Source: Pseudomonadota bacterium (lineage in GTDB: Bacteria > Pseudomonadota > Gammaproteobacteria > Steroidobacterales > Steroidobacteraceae). From it: 64,000 nt of DNA. The stretch covers positions 62,001-126,000 of the forward strand of contig JADJBE010000006.1 of the NCBI GenBank assembly GCA_016703895.1, given 5' to 3'. This document shows positions 1 through 9,792 of the stretch, one piece after another. The translations under genes and the position numbers were made by a program. A model generated the notes under the pieces. The model worked only from the letters and a program-made list of their open reading frames with translations. It was not told the origin of the DNA and searched no databases. How positions within the stretch are numbered: position 1 is the first letter of the stretch; the number at the start of each line of letters is the position of its first letter.

Positions 1-445
1 AGTCTAGCCACGCCAGCCCGAACCGTGCACTGTTCAGCACGACCGCTGCCAGCAGCGTTTCGCGCTTGTCATCGAGCAACGCTTCGTCGGTTACGGTGCC
101 GGGCGTGACGATGCGCACGATCTCGCGCTCGACCGGACCCTTGGACTTGGCCGGATCGCCGGTCTGCTCGCAAATCGCCACCGATTCGCCACGCCGCACG
201 AGTCGGGCGAGGTAGTTGTCGAGGCTATGAAAAGGCACGCCCGCCATCGGAATCGGTTCACCCGCGGACTGCCCGCGCGCGGTCAAGGTGATGTCGAGCA
301 GCTGGGCGGCGCGGCGCGCGTCGTCGTAGAACAACTCGTAGAAATCACCCATCCGATAGAGCAGCAGCGTATCGGGGCAGCTGGACTTGATGCGCAGGTA
401 CTGCTGCATCATCGGTGTATGTTGCGACATGGCAGGATCGGGCAT
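1..445 (-). CDS. mutS: DNA mismatch repair protein MutS (N-terminal part, cut by window edge)
   Basis: This is the first 148 codons of MutS, the ATPase clamp that recognises base mismatches and starts methyl-directed repair. The translated start reads MPDPAMSQHTPMMQQYLRIK, followed by GDFYELFYDDARRAAQLLDI. That segment holds the Phe-x-Glu mismatch-wedge motif (FYE) of domain I, and the typical segment PMAGVPFHSLDNYLARLV follows. The rest of the gene lies beyond base 1. Two in-frame ATG codons, at 445 and 430, could start it; homologues usually begin close to the second (MSQHTPMMQQ). The gene is divergent from pncC and recA, a usual arrangement in gammaproteobacteria. Confidence 0.95.
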   Translation of the reverse strand, partial: MPDPAMSQHTPMMQQYLRIKSSCPDTLLLYRMGDFYELFYDDARRAAQLLDITLTARGQSAGEPIPMAGVPFHSLDNYLARLVRRGESVAICEQTGDPAKSKGPVEREIVRIVTPGTVTDEALLDDKRETLLAAVVLNSARFGLAWLD

Positions 446-548
446 CGCCCGCTAGCCTACGCGATCGTATCTTGCAATGCGCGGGGCGTGCGGTGGCTCA
501 CGTAGCAGCACTGGCGCACAGTGGCCCGAACCCGATAGCCTTGCGCGC

Positions 549-1049
549 ATGCATGACGACACAGAATTGACACGGCTGGCGGCCGAGGTCGGCGACCGAC
601 TCCGCGAGGCTGGGATGCACCTGGTGACCGCCGAATCCTGCACGGGCGGCTGGATCGCCAAATGCTGTACCGATGTGCCGGGCAGTTCGGCCTGGTTCGA
701 CTGCGGTTACGTCACGTATTCGGATGCGGCCAAAGTGCGCGATCTGGGCGTTGACGCCAAGACAATCGAAACCCAGGGTGCGGTTAGCTCGCCGACGGTG
801 GAGGAGATGGCGATGGGCGCCTTGCGTTTGACTGAAGCCGACATCGCCGTGGCCGTCAGTGGCATCGCCGGGCCAACCGGAGCGGTCGCGAGCAAGCCCG
901 TCGGCACGGTGTGGTTCGCGGTCGCACAGCGGCGCGGCGTGTCAATCGAATCGAACTGCCGCGTGAAGTTCTTCAAGGGCGATCGTGATGCCGTGCGGCG
1001 CAAATCGGTGGAGTTTGCGTTGGGAATGGTGCGCGCCATCGAGCTTTGA
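549..1049 (+). CDS. pncC: Nicotinamide-nucleotide amidase PncC (CinA C-terminal domain family)
   Basis: A 166-residue stand-alone CinA C-terminal domain protein. The family hydrolyses nicotinamide mononucleotide to nicotinate mononucleotide plus ammonia, recycling NMN released by NAD-dependent ligase. The family signature TAESCTGGWIAKCCTDVPGS is near residue 27, and VSGIAGPTGAVASKPVGTVW lies in the middle. I chose ATG 549 (MHDDTELTRLA) because the frame upstream of it shows no family similarity. The gene sits directly upstream of recA, the classic cinA/pncC-recA neighbourhood, with a regulatory gap of about 155 bases between them. Confidence 0.9.
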   Translation: MHDDTELTRLAAEVGDRLREAGMHLVTAESCTGGWIAKCCTDVPGSSAWFDCGYVTYSDAAKVRDLGVDAKTIETQGAVSSPTVEEMAMGALRLTEADIAVAVSGIAGPTGAVASKPVGTVWFAVAQRRGVSIESNCRVKFFKGDRDAVRRKSVEFALGMVRAIEL

Positions 1050-1057
1050 GCGCGAAG

Positions 1058-1073
1058 TCGTTGATATATACAG
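1058..1073 (+). promoter_or_regulatory. Candidate degenerate LexA (SOS) box upstream of recA
   Basis: The 16 bases TCGTTGATATATACAG resemble the gammaproteobacterial LexA operator CTGT-N8-ACAG. The right half (TATATACAGTA with flanking bases) is a perfect match, while the left half reads TCGT instead of CTGT. The site lies 132 bases before the recA start codon, in the expected intergenic position, with AT-rich spacing that could also hold a promoter. The imperfect left half keeps confidence moderate. Confidence 0.45.
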
Positions 1074-1205
1074 TAGTGAGGATTTTCCACTCCTGTATAC
1101 CGCGTGGACACGAGTGACAATCTCTGCCGATTCACCAGTTTTTCGGCCCCTGTTGGCGGATCGTTGTGAAATAATTCCAGCAGATTTTATAGGGGTACGC
1201 TGACA

Positions 1206-2238
1206 ATGGACGAAAACCGCAAGAAGGCGCTGGTCGCCGCGCTGGGCCAGATCGAAAAGCAGTTTGGCAAAGGCTCCATCATGCGTCTGGGCGACAGCAT
1301 CCGCTTCGTATGATGTGGAGGCGGTGTCCACCGGTGCGCTGGGTCTCGATATTGCACTTGGTATCGGCGGGTTGCCGCGCGGTCGCGTCATCGAGATCTA
1401 CGGTCCGGAGTCCTCCGGCAAGACCACGCTCACCTTGCAGGTGGTGGCGGAGATTCAGAAGCTGGGTGGCACGGCGGCGTTTGTCGACGCCGAGCATGCG
1501 CTCGACCCAGCCTATGCCGAGAAGCTCGGCGTCAACGTCACCGATCTGCTGGTATCGCAGCCGGACACGGGTGAGCAGGCGCTCGAGATCACCGACATGC
1601 TGGTTCGCTCCGGCGCGGTCGATATCGTCGTCATCGACTCGGTCGCAGCGCTCACGCCAAAGGCGGAAATCGAAGGCGAGATGGGCGAAATGCAGCTGGG
1701 CTTGCATGCCCGCCTCATGTCGCAGGCCCTGCGCAAGCTCACCGGCAATATCAAGCGGTCTAACGCGATTGTCATCTTTATCAACCAGATTCGGATGAAG
1801 ATCGGCGTGATGTTCGGTAGCCCAGAGACGACGACGGGTGGCAATGCGCTCAAGTTCTATGCGTCCGTGCGGCTCGATATCCGCCGCATCGGTGCCATCA
1901 AGAACGGCGATGAGGTGGTCGGCAACATGACGCGCGTCAAGGTGGTCAAGAACAAGGTGGCGCCGCCGTTTCGCGAGGCCGAGTTCGAGATCATGTACGG
2001 GGCGGGTATTTCCCACGAGGGCGAGATCGTCGATCTGGGTTCTGCCCAGGGCATCATTGATAAAGCGGGTGCTTGGTACAGCTACAACGGTGAGCGTATC
2101 GGCCAGGGTAAAGAGAACGCCCGCGAGTACCTGCGTACGCATCCCGAGATCGCCAAAGAAATCGAGATCCAGGTCCGCGCCAAGCTGTTGCCGGTCAAGG
2201 CGCCTCGCGGTGAGCAGGCGGCCGCCAGCACGGCTTGA
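1206..2238 (+). CDS. recA: Recombinase RecA, interrupted by an apparent one-base frameshift
   Basis: RecA is the strand-exchange ATPase of homologous recombination and the SOS co-protease. The canonical start is ATG 1206 (MDENRKKALVAALGQIEKQF, GKGSIMRLGD). That frame meets TGA at 1311. The rest of the protein (YDVEAVSTGALGLDIALGIG onward) is in the next frame and runs without interruption to TGA 2236. Walker A is GPESSGKTT, and NQIRMKIGVMFGSPETTTGG is the L2 region. Removing one base near 1299 restores a normal RecA of about 343 residues (GDSSASYDVEAV). A start at 1264 would lose the N-terminal oligomerisation helix. Loss of RecA is possible, but a sequence error is more likely because everything else is intact. 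Its stop overlaps recX. Confidence 0.93.
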
Positions 2239-2726
2239 GGCCGCGCGGCGCGCGCCGGGACCTCCCGGCTGACCAGGCCGAGGATCCGCGGGCGGTCAAC
2301 ACCGCCGCCGCGGCCTTGCTGGCACGGCGCGACTACGCGAGCGCGGAGCTGCGACAAAAGCTCCTGGATAGGGGTTTCGTGGCTGTCGCCGTCGACTCGG
2401 TTCTGGCGACGCTCGCCGAGCAGCGCATCGTTGATGATGTGCGTTTTGCCGAAAGGTTCGTGGCGTACCAGGCGCGCCGTGGCCAGGGTCCCGTGCGGAT
2501 ACGGCAAGACTTGAAACGCTGGCTCGCGGCTGAGCTAATCGAACAAGCGCTGATCGACGGTCCGAACTGGGCTGAGCGGGCAGGCGAGGTTCGCCGCAGC
2601 CGCTTTGGCCCGCCACCGCCCGCCGACTGGAAAGAAAAAGGTCGCCAAGCCAGATTTTTGCAATATCGGGGCTTTTCCAACGATCATATTCGCCAGGCGC
2701 TAGGTGGCGACTTCGACGAGTCCTGA
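2235..2726 (+). CDS. recX: Regulatory protein RecX
   Basis: RecX binds RecA filaments and modulates recombinase and co-protease activity. The 163-residue product starts at TTG 2235, which overlaps the recA stop (TTGA), indicating translational coupling. Family-typical segments are LLARRDYASAELRQKLLDRG, IVDDVRFAERFVAYQARRGQ and GPVRIRQDLKR, followed by a C-terminal helical repeat ending FLQYRGFSNDHIRQALGGD. These correspond to the three-helix RecX repeats. The length is normal for the family (about 150 to 170 residues). Confidence 0.9.
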   Translation: MRPRGARRDLPADQAEDPRAVNTAAAALLARRDYASAELRQKLLDRGFVAVAVDSVLATLAEQRIVDDVRFAERFVAYQARRGQGPVRIRQDLKRWLAAELIEQALIDGPNWAERAGEVRRSRFGPPPPADWKEKGRQARFLQYRGFSNDHIRQALGGDFDES

Positions 2727-2776
2727 CCGCCGCCGGTGCCGCATCTGTATTAGCTTTCGTTGAGTCAAAGTGGAAT

Positions 2777-5407
<2,631 letters not shown>

Positions 5408-5588
5408 TGGCAACGCCTGCCGTGGGCGACAGTTGCAAACGGTATGACAAATCGCGGGCAAATGGGAGCACATTCTCCCCTGTTCCGGGGTTGGCTGGGT
5501 TGCTCCAATTGTGATCAAGTGTCATGCTCGATTCATAGCAAAGGCCCCACTAGGCAGGGTCAAGCAGCCCACGGAGGGCTATAAGAAC

Positions 5589-5834
5589 ATGCTCATTTTG
5601 ACGCGCCGCGTTGGTGAATCAGTGATGATCGGTCGAGAAATCACCGTGACCGTGCTCGGCGTGAAGGGCAACCAGGTACGGATCGGCATCAACGCGCCGA
5701 AAGACGTTTCCGTCCATCGCGAAGAGATCTTCCATCGGATCGAGGGCGAGCGTGACGGTACTCCGGACGGTGCGCCCAGCAGCGACGAGCCAAAGGGCCC
5801 CGAGTCACTGCGGCGCCGTGCTGCAATTGCCTGA
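5589..5834 (+). CDS. csrA: Carbon storage regulator CsrA
   Basis: CsrA is a small dimeric RNA-binding protein that controls translation and stability of mRNAs for carbon storage, motility and biofilm genes. The 81-residue product begins MLILTRRVGESVMIG and contains VRIGINAPKDVSVHREEIF, the conserved RNA-binding strand and helix. The start at 5589 is supported by GGAGGG 9 bases upstream. It carries a C-terminal tail of about 20 residues beyond the usual 61, rich in Gly, Pro, Ser and Glu, as in several gammaproteobacteria. It lies between alaS and two tRNA genes, a conserved order. Confidence 0.95.
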   Translation: MLILTRRVGESVMIGREITVTVLGVKGNQVRIGINAPKDVSVHREEIFHRIEGERDGTPDGAPSSDEPKGPESLRRRAAIA

Positions 5835-5930
5835 CACTCGCGCTTTACCTCTTGGGTAGCGGTCAGTATCATTGCGCGCCTCGTCGCGGCGGGCGACGCG
5901 GCCAGATCCTAAGTGCCTGATTTCGCTCAC

Positions 5931-6021
5931 GGAGAGATGGCCGAGTGGTCGAAGGCGCGCCCCTGCTAAGGGCGTAAGGGCCAAAAGCCCTTCGAGGGTT
6001 CGAATCCCTCTCTCTCCGCCA
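5931..6021 (+). tRNA. tRNA-Ser(GCT)
   Basis: A 91-base class II tRNA with a long variable arm. The acceptor stem pairs GGAGAGA with TCTCTCC, the discriminator is G, and CCA is encoded at 6019-6021. The anticodon loop CTGCTAA has GCT at 5965-5967, reading AGC and AGU serine codons. The T arm contains GGGTTCGAATCCC. It follows csrA, as in many gammaproteobacteria. Confidence 0.97.
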
Positions 6022-6035
6022 GTTTTTGTGTCTGC

Positions 6036-6112
6036 GCGCCCGTAGCTCAGTTGGATAGAGTGTCTGGCTACGAACCAGAAGGTCGGGAGTTCGAATCTCT
6101 CCGGGCGCGCCA
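6036..6112 (+). tRNA. tRNA-Arg(ACG), island attachment gene
   Basis: A 77-base tRNA. The acceptor stem pairs GCGCCCG with CGGGCGC, the discriminator is G, and CCA is encoded. The anticodon loop CTACGAA has ACG at 6070-6072. The last 45 bases (6068-6112) recur exactly at 19617-19661, and the final 18 recur at 19839-19856. This marks the gene as the integration site of the adjacent islands. The tRNA itself is intact. Confidence 0.97.
6068..6112 (+). repeat. Left attachment repeat of island 1 (inside tRNA-Arg)
   Basis: A 45-base direct repeat starts at the anticodon loop (CTACGAACCAGAAGG) and ends in GGGCGCGCCA. It is identical to 19617-19661. The base before it differs (G here, C there), as does the base after it (T here, A there), which sets its limits. 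Integration here keeps the tRNA 3' end intact. Confidence 0.9.
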
Positions 6113-6150
6113 TATTTCCTTTTTGAATTAACTACTTACCGAGAGAGTTG

Positions 6151-7293
6151 TTACCCGGCCTTCCTCCTGAGCCAGGTGGTTGGGGGGAGTTTGTGGGGAT
6201 TGAGCGCACAAGCTTTCTCGGCGGCTGCGATCAGGTTCGCCAGCTCCGCCGCCGAGTAGTGCGTGGTGATCCGCCCGCTCTTATGGCCAAGCAAGTCCTG
6301 CCGATCCTCAAAGCTCACGCCGGCTGCGCGCAAGCGCCGCCCGAAGGTGTGTTTGAGATCGTGCACGCGGATGCGGCGAAAGCCCGTCGGCGCTACCTCG
6401 CCCTTTTTGACCAACCACTGCTCAGCGGCACGCTCGCGAGCGCGCTTCCAGGCGGTGTTGTTCATTTTGGTTAGGGCCTTGCCGGCAAAGCGACCCGAGC
6501 CGCGATGTCCAAAGACATACGTCGCGTTCAGACCGCGTTGTGAGTCGATCACGGACTTTGCGACCCGATTGAGCACGACGACACGCTCCTCGCCGTTCTT
6601 CACGTGCTCGCTCGGGATCAAGAACACCGATGTGTCGAACTCTGGCACTCGCACCTCGTACTCCCACTTCAAACCACACACTTCCTGCTCGCGACAACCG
6701 GTGTTCACCTTGAATAGCGCCATCGTCGCCAGATGGTCCGGCAGATGTTGAAATAACAGTGCCTGCTCCTCAGGTGACAGTGGATAGGGCTTGCGGGCAT
6801 CACGGATGGGTAACAGCTTGATCTTGGGTGCTGTTGCCAACCACGTGAGTCCCCGTGCATCGATCCACTCACTGGCAGCGAGGTTCAGTATCCGCCGGAC
6901 CACTGCCAACGAGGCGTTGATCGTGCGGGTACAGACCCCGTCCCCTTGCCGCTTGACGATGAACTCGCGCAGCGAACCCAGGTGTACATGCTGAAGCGCC
7001 AGGTCGCCGATGACCGGATCGAGTCGCTTCAACTCGAAGGCGTCATCGGCAAGGGTGCGCTTGTGCTGGTTCTCGGCGAGATACTTCGTCGCTGCGGCGC
7101 GGAACGAGTGATCGTCTCGGACGCCGAAGAGTCTGGCTTCGCGTACTTCATCAATACGCTTGGCGAGGACTTCCTGGGCGCTGCCGAGATCGCTCGTGCC
7201 AGTGCTGCCGCGAAGTCGCGTTCCTCCGATTTGTTTGTCGAGATGCCAGACCCCACCGCGTTTGGTGAGCCCTGGCGGCTTTTGCTGTCCCAT
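6151..7293 (-). CDS. Tyrosine-type site-specific integrase of island 1
   Basis: A 380-residue phage-type integrase that would catalyse recombination at the tRNA-Arg site. The N-terminal arm-binding region contains LTKRGGVWHLDKQIGG, and the SAM-like core-binding domain spans about residues 60-165. The catalytic domain shows the first Arg in NTGCREQEVCGLKW, the box II motif HDLKHTFGRRLR (Lys in place of the more usual Arg after Leu), LLGHKSGRITTHYS with the second His, and Tyr as nucleophile. The gene reads toward the tRNA and stops 39 bases from it. A nearly identical but truncated copy lies at 19895-20148. Confidence 0.92.
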   Translation of the reverse strand: MGQQKPPGLTKRGGVWHLDKQIGGTRLRGSTGTSDLGSAQEVLAKRIDEVREARLFGVRDDHSFRAAATKYLAENQHKRTLADDAFELKRLDPVIGDLALQHVHLGSLREFIVKRQGDGVCTRTINASLAVVRRILNLAASEWIDARGLTWLATAPKIKLLPIRDARKPYPLSPEEQALLFQHLPDHLATMALFKVNTGCREQEVCGLKWEYEVRVPEFDTSVFLIPSEHVKNGEERVVVLNRVAKSVIDSQRGLNATYVFGHRGSGRFAGKALTKMNNTAWKRARERAAEQWLVKKGEVAPTGFRRIRVHDLKHTFGRRLRAAGVSFEDRQDLLGHKSGRITTHYSAAELANLIAAAEKACALNPHKLPPTTWLRRKAG

Positions 7294-7544
7294 TGCTTTC
7301 TCCTGTCGTGGAAAGCCGCGGGACGCCCGTTGCGGGATCTATAGTCATCCGCCCAGGCATCGAGGTCAACTCGATCGAACGCGATGCCCTGCGCACCGAT
7401 GCGAAAGCTCGGCACCCACGGTCGAACGTCCGCATTGAAGCGGTTCTTGTCCATGCCGAGGTAGCGGGGCGCGTCCCGAAAACGCAGGAAGCGCGGCAAG
7501 AGCGCAAGCGACGCCGTTCGATCGCCCGAGGGAAAGCTGTTCAT
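7029..7544 (-). CDS. Small helix-turn-helix protein upstream of the integrase (possible excisionase or regulator)
   Basis: The first 85 or so residues look like the HTH partner often found before this integrase family: FLRFRDAPRYLGMDKNRF, then RIGAQGIAFDRVDLDAWADD. The gene starts at ATG 7544 and overlaps the integrase start by 265 bases in another frame. The segment RQGSPNAVGSGISTNKSEER also fits homologues, but the far C-terminal part reads like out-of-frame integrase, so the true end could be earlier if an indel is present. A role in excision control is inferred from position and from the AlpA-like HTH, not shown. Confidence 0.6.
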   Translation of the reverse strand: MNSFPSGDRTASLALLPRFLRFRDAPRYLGMDKNRFNADVRPWVPSFRIGAQGIAFDRVDLDAWADDYRSRNGRPAAFHDRRKQWDSKSRQGSPNAVGSGISTNKSEERDFAAALARAISAAPRKSSPSVLMKYAKPDSSASETITRSAPQRRSISPRTSTSAPLPMTPSS

Positions 7545-8037
7545 GCGAGTTGTGGCCTAACACGATTCGTTCCGGTCGTTTAGGGACGAGTTGTCACTCA
7601 TGGCCACCGTACACGCGCCAGGCACAAGAGTCAGGCGGGGGAATCGCCGGAAATCTTGCACTTCACCCCGCGAGTTGATCGACAGGGCGGGGCATCACGG
7701 GATCAGCCGGAAAATCGGCGAAACTCGGTCGATCGGTCGACGCCCGTGCAGTGATTCCTGAGATCGGTCGGGACTCGGTCATGTACTACGCATCGCCTTG
7801 CGTGAACGCAACATCCGTGCCGCCGCCCGTGTGCAATTCGTCAGATCCATTCGGTGCTGGTGCGTCGCCAATCGTCAACCCATGCCGAGACGGCCCAAAC
7901 TGCGACTGCAACTCAGGAGACGCTGCAAAGCCGCGGCGGCAGGCGGCGATGGCAGGGCGGACCGGGGGAGGTATTGGGTGAGTTTTCCGCAGATTGCAGG
8001 ATAGCCTCGCGGCCGCTATTGGGACACATTGGGTCAC
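7545..8037. other. Gene-poor stretch before mobC
   Basis: I see no convincing gene in these 493 bases; short open frames on both strands have compositionally biased, unfamiliar products. Just before mobC there is a short direct repeat, ATTGGGACACATTGGGTCACAT (8018-8039). Origins of transfer commonly lie upstream of mobC, so this is the natural place for one, but I cannot identify a nic site. Confidence 0.4.
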
Positions 8038-8585
8038 ATGGTTGGTAGCGAGTTCCTCAAGGCCCGCGTGTCGCGCGATGTGAAGCAACGCGTGCAAGGT
8101 GCCGCGCAACGACAACTGATCACCGAATCGATCTGGTTGCGTCAGGCGATCGATGTGGCGTTGCGCGCTACCCGACGCGAGCTCGGCGACGAGTTTGCAA
8201 ACCGACAACGCGCCAAGGGGCGAGCGACTATACGTGCGTCTGCGGCACGGCGATCGATTGATTCTCCGGGAGCGCGCGAGCGCGCGCGGCATGGCACCCG
8301 CGACCTATGTGTCGGTTTTAGTGCGCGCGCATCTGCGACAGCTCGCGCCGCTGCCGAAGGCGGAACTTATGGCGCTCAAGCGCCTCACTGCCGAGCTTGG
8401 GGCGATTGGCCGCAATCTCAATCAGATTGCACATGCGATGAACCGCGATCAACGCCCACATGCCGGGCCGCAACGAGGTCATGAACATGCTGAAGCTCTG
8501 CGAGGGGCTGCGCGATGCGACCAAGAGGGTGATCAAGACGAATCTCTTGAGCTGGGAGGTCGGTCATGCGGAGACTCGTCTTTGA
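8038..8585 (+). pseudogene. mobC: Relaxosome accessory protein MobC, broken by two frameshifts
   Basis: The family pattern is split over three frames. Frame one starts at ATG 8038 with MVGSEFLKARVSRDVKQRVQ and ITESIWLRQAIDVAL. Frame two holds LYVRLRHGDRLILRERASAR, GMAPATYVSVLVRAHLRQLA and the hallmark LTAELGAIGRNLNQIAHAMN. Frame three holds NEVMNMLKLCEGLRDATKRV and ends WEVGHAETRL at TGA 8583. MobC helps relaxase melt DNA at oriT during mobilisation. Removing two single bases would restore a protein of about 181 residues. The neighbouring relaxase is lost, so real decay is plausible. Confidence 0.8.
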
Positions 8586-8655
8586 GGATCCTCTGAGGCC
8601 GGCAGGCAGCAACCGTTCCGTGTCGGTTCTCATACGGTTGGGATCGCTCCCCTAA
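8566..8655 (+). pseudogene. Truncated start of a mobilisation relaxase
   Basis: Overlapping the end of mobC in another frame, ATG 8566 opens a 29-residue frame beginning MRRLVFEDPLRP. This fits the start of MobA/VirD2-like relaxases that normally follow mobC with the same overlap. It ends at TAA 8653, and no relaxase catalytic motifs follow. The call rests on position and a few residues. Confidence 0.35.
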
Positions 8656-9315
8656 CAGAGGTTCTCAGCTTATGCGACTACAGCTGCCGCTACGGGGCGA
8701 TCCAGTTCATGAGTATTGCAGACGTTTGTGAACGCGTTGTTCGACTGACCATTTTTCTTGTGATCTTCAGTGTAGTCAATCGACGTCGTCCACGAGGGCG
8801 GCACGAAATTCCGCAAGAAGGATCGCCCGTCCCGCGCATTCGATATGCGCGCGCAAAATCGTGCCCACGGTAAATCCTACAGGCCTAATCTTATGAATAG
8901 GTGTCACCAGCAGCGAGTTCTCCCACTTCAGATATCCGCTTGCGTTGATAAATCGCTCATCGAAAGGGTACTGCGTAGCCCCTCTTCATACGGTTGACAA
9001 GATTCGTAAATTGCGCGTACCGTGAAAAATCGGAGGCAGTCAGACGGTGAGAATTCTAATGACTACTAACTATACCGATGAGATGACAGTATCGGCGCGT
9101 CTCGCAGCTAACCCGTCGAGATTGGTTAAATGGGGGGGGGGTCGCCAAACCTTTTTTGCTCTGTATTGCCGGCGCGCAATTCAAGTGGTGCTACGCGAAC
9201 CGAAGTTTAGCCGCTGGGACCGCCGACAAGCTAACCTCCTTCGCGGGCTGCGACGAGCGCAGCAAGATGCCGTTGGGCGGCCCAAGATGAGCTATCTACC
9301 GAGAAGAGCCCGTCG
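8656..9315. other. Non-coding stretch upstream of the RHS operon, with a G10 tract
   Basis: I see no supported gene in about 660 bases. The stretch looks less GC-rich than its surroundings up to about 9130. It contains TTGACA at 8995-9000, a possible -35 element without a good -10 at standard spacing, and a run of ten G at 9132-9141. Frames across the second half have Arg-rich, unfamiliar products typical of antisense or off-frame reading. The promoter of the RHS operon probably lies here. Confidence 0.4.
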
Positions 9316-9328
9316 TTGGACGGGGCTT

Positions 9329-9792
9329 ATGATCAAGGGCATTGCCGCGCTGCTGTTTTCACGCCACCTGTTTGGTCGCAAGAAGCACGAGTCGTTCCTC
9401 CCGGGCCACCGCCCGGTCGATCAACGAGTCCGGAGCCGATCAAGGCGCCGCCGGTACCGCGGGTCCTTTCAACGAGTCCTAAGGCGGAGGTTCGGGTTGT
9501 GCGCACGCCGCCGGTGCCGACTGCCGCCGATGTGGCGCAGAGTCGATTACCACCTGCCGGCATGTGGGCGGCGGAGATATCGAGATCGCGACGCTCGACA
9601 CCCGAGCAGTGCTGGAACCTGTGCGAAGTACAAGCGAACGATGCGATCAAAGCTTGTCTGGCGCCAGCGGACGCGCGCGGCGAGAGCCGCTCACCGGTGA
9701 ATACGAAGAGTTGCCTGGACGGCGCGCAACAGCAGTTGAAGTCTTGTAACGCGGCCTGTCCCTCGCTGAACCGTGGCGAGGTGCGGCCATGA
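9329..9792 (+). CDS. Exported Pro-rich, Cys-containing protein preceding the RHS gene (signal peptide frame-shifted)
   Basis: The main frame encodes a Pro-rich stretch followed by a Cys-containing region (CWNLCEVQANDAIKACL, SCLDGAQQQLKSCNAACPSL). Its natural start seems to be ATG 9329, in another frame, giving MIKGIAALL. One more T in the TTTT run at 9356-9359 would join this to FTPPVWSQEARVVPPG, making a normal signal peptide. The stop overlaps the RHS start as ATGA (9789-9792), so the two are probably translationally coupled. I do not recognise the family. An exported partner or chaperone of the RHS protein is an inference from coupling. Confidence 0.6.

Noticed and set aside
9047..9700. 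A 217-codon plus-strand frame ahead of the RHS gene
   Set aside because: Its product is mostly Arg-rich off-frame sequence overlapping the better supported exported partner; only its internal ATG at 9329 was kept as the likely signal-peptide start.
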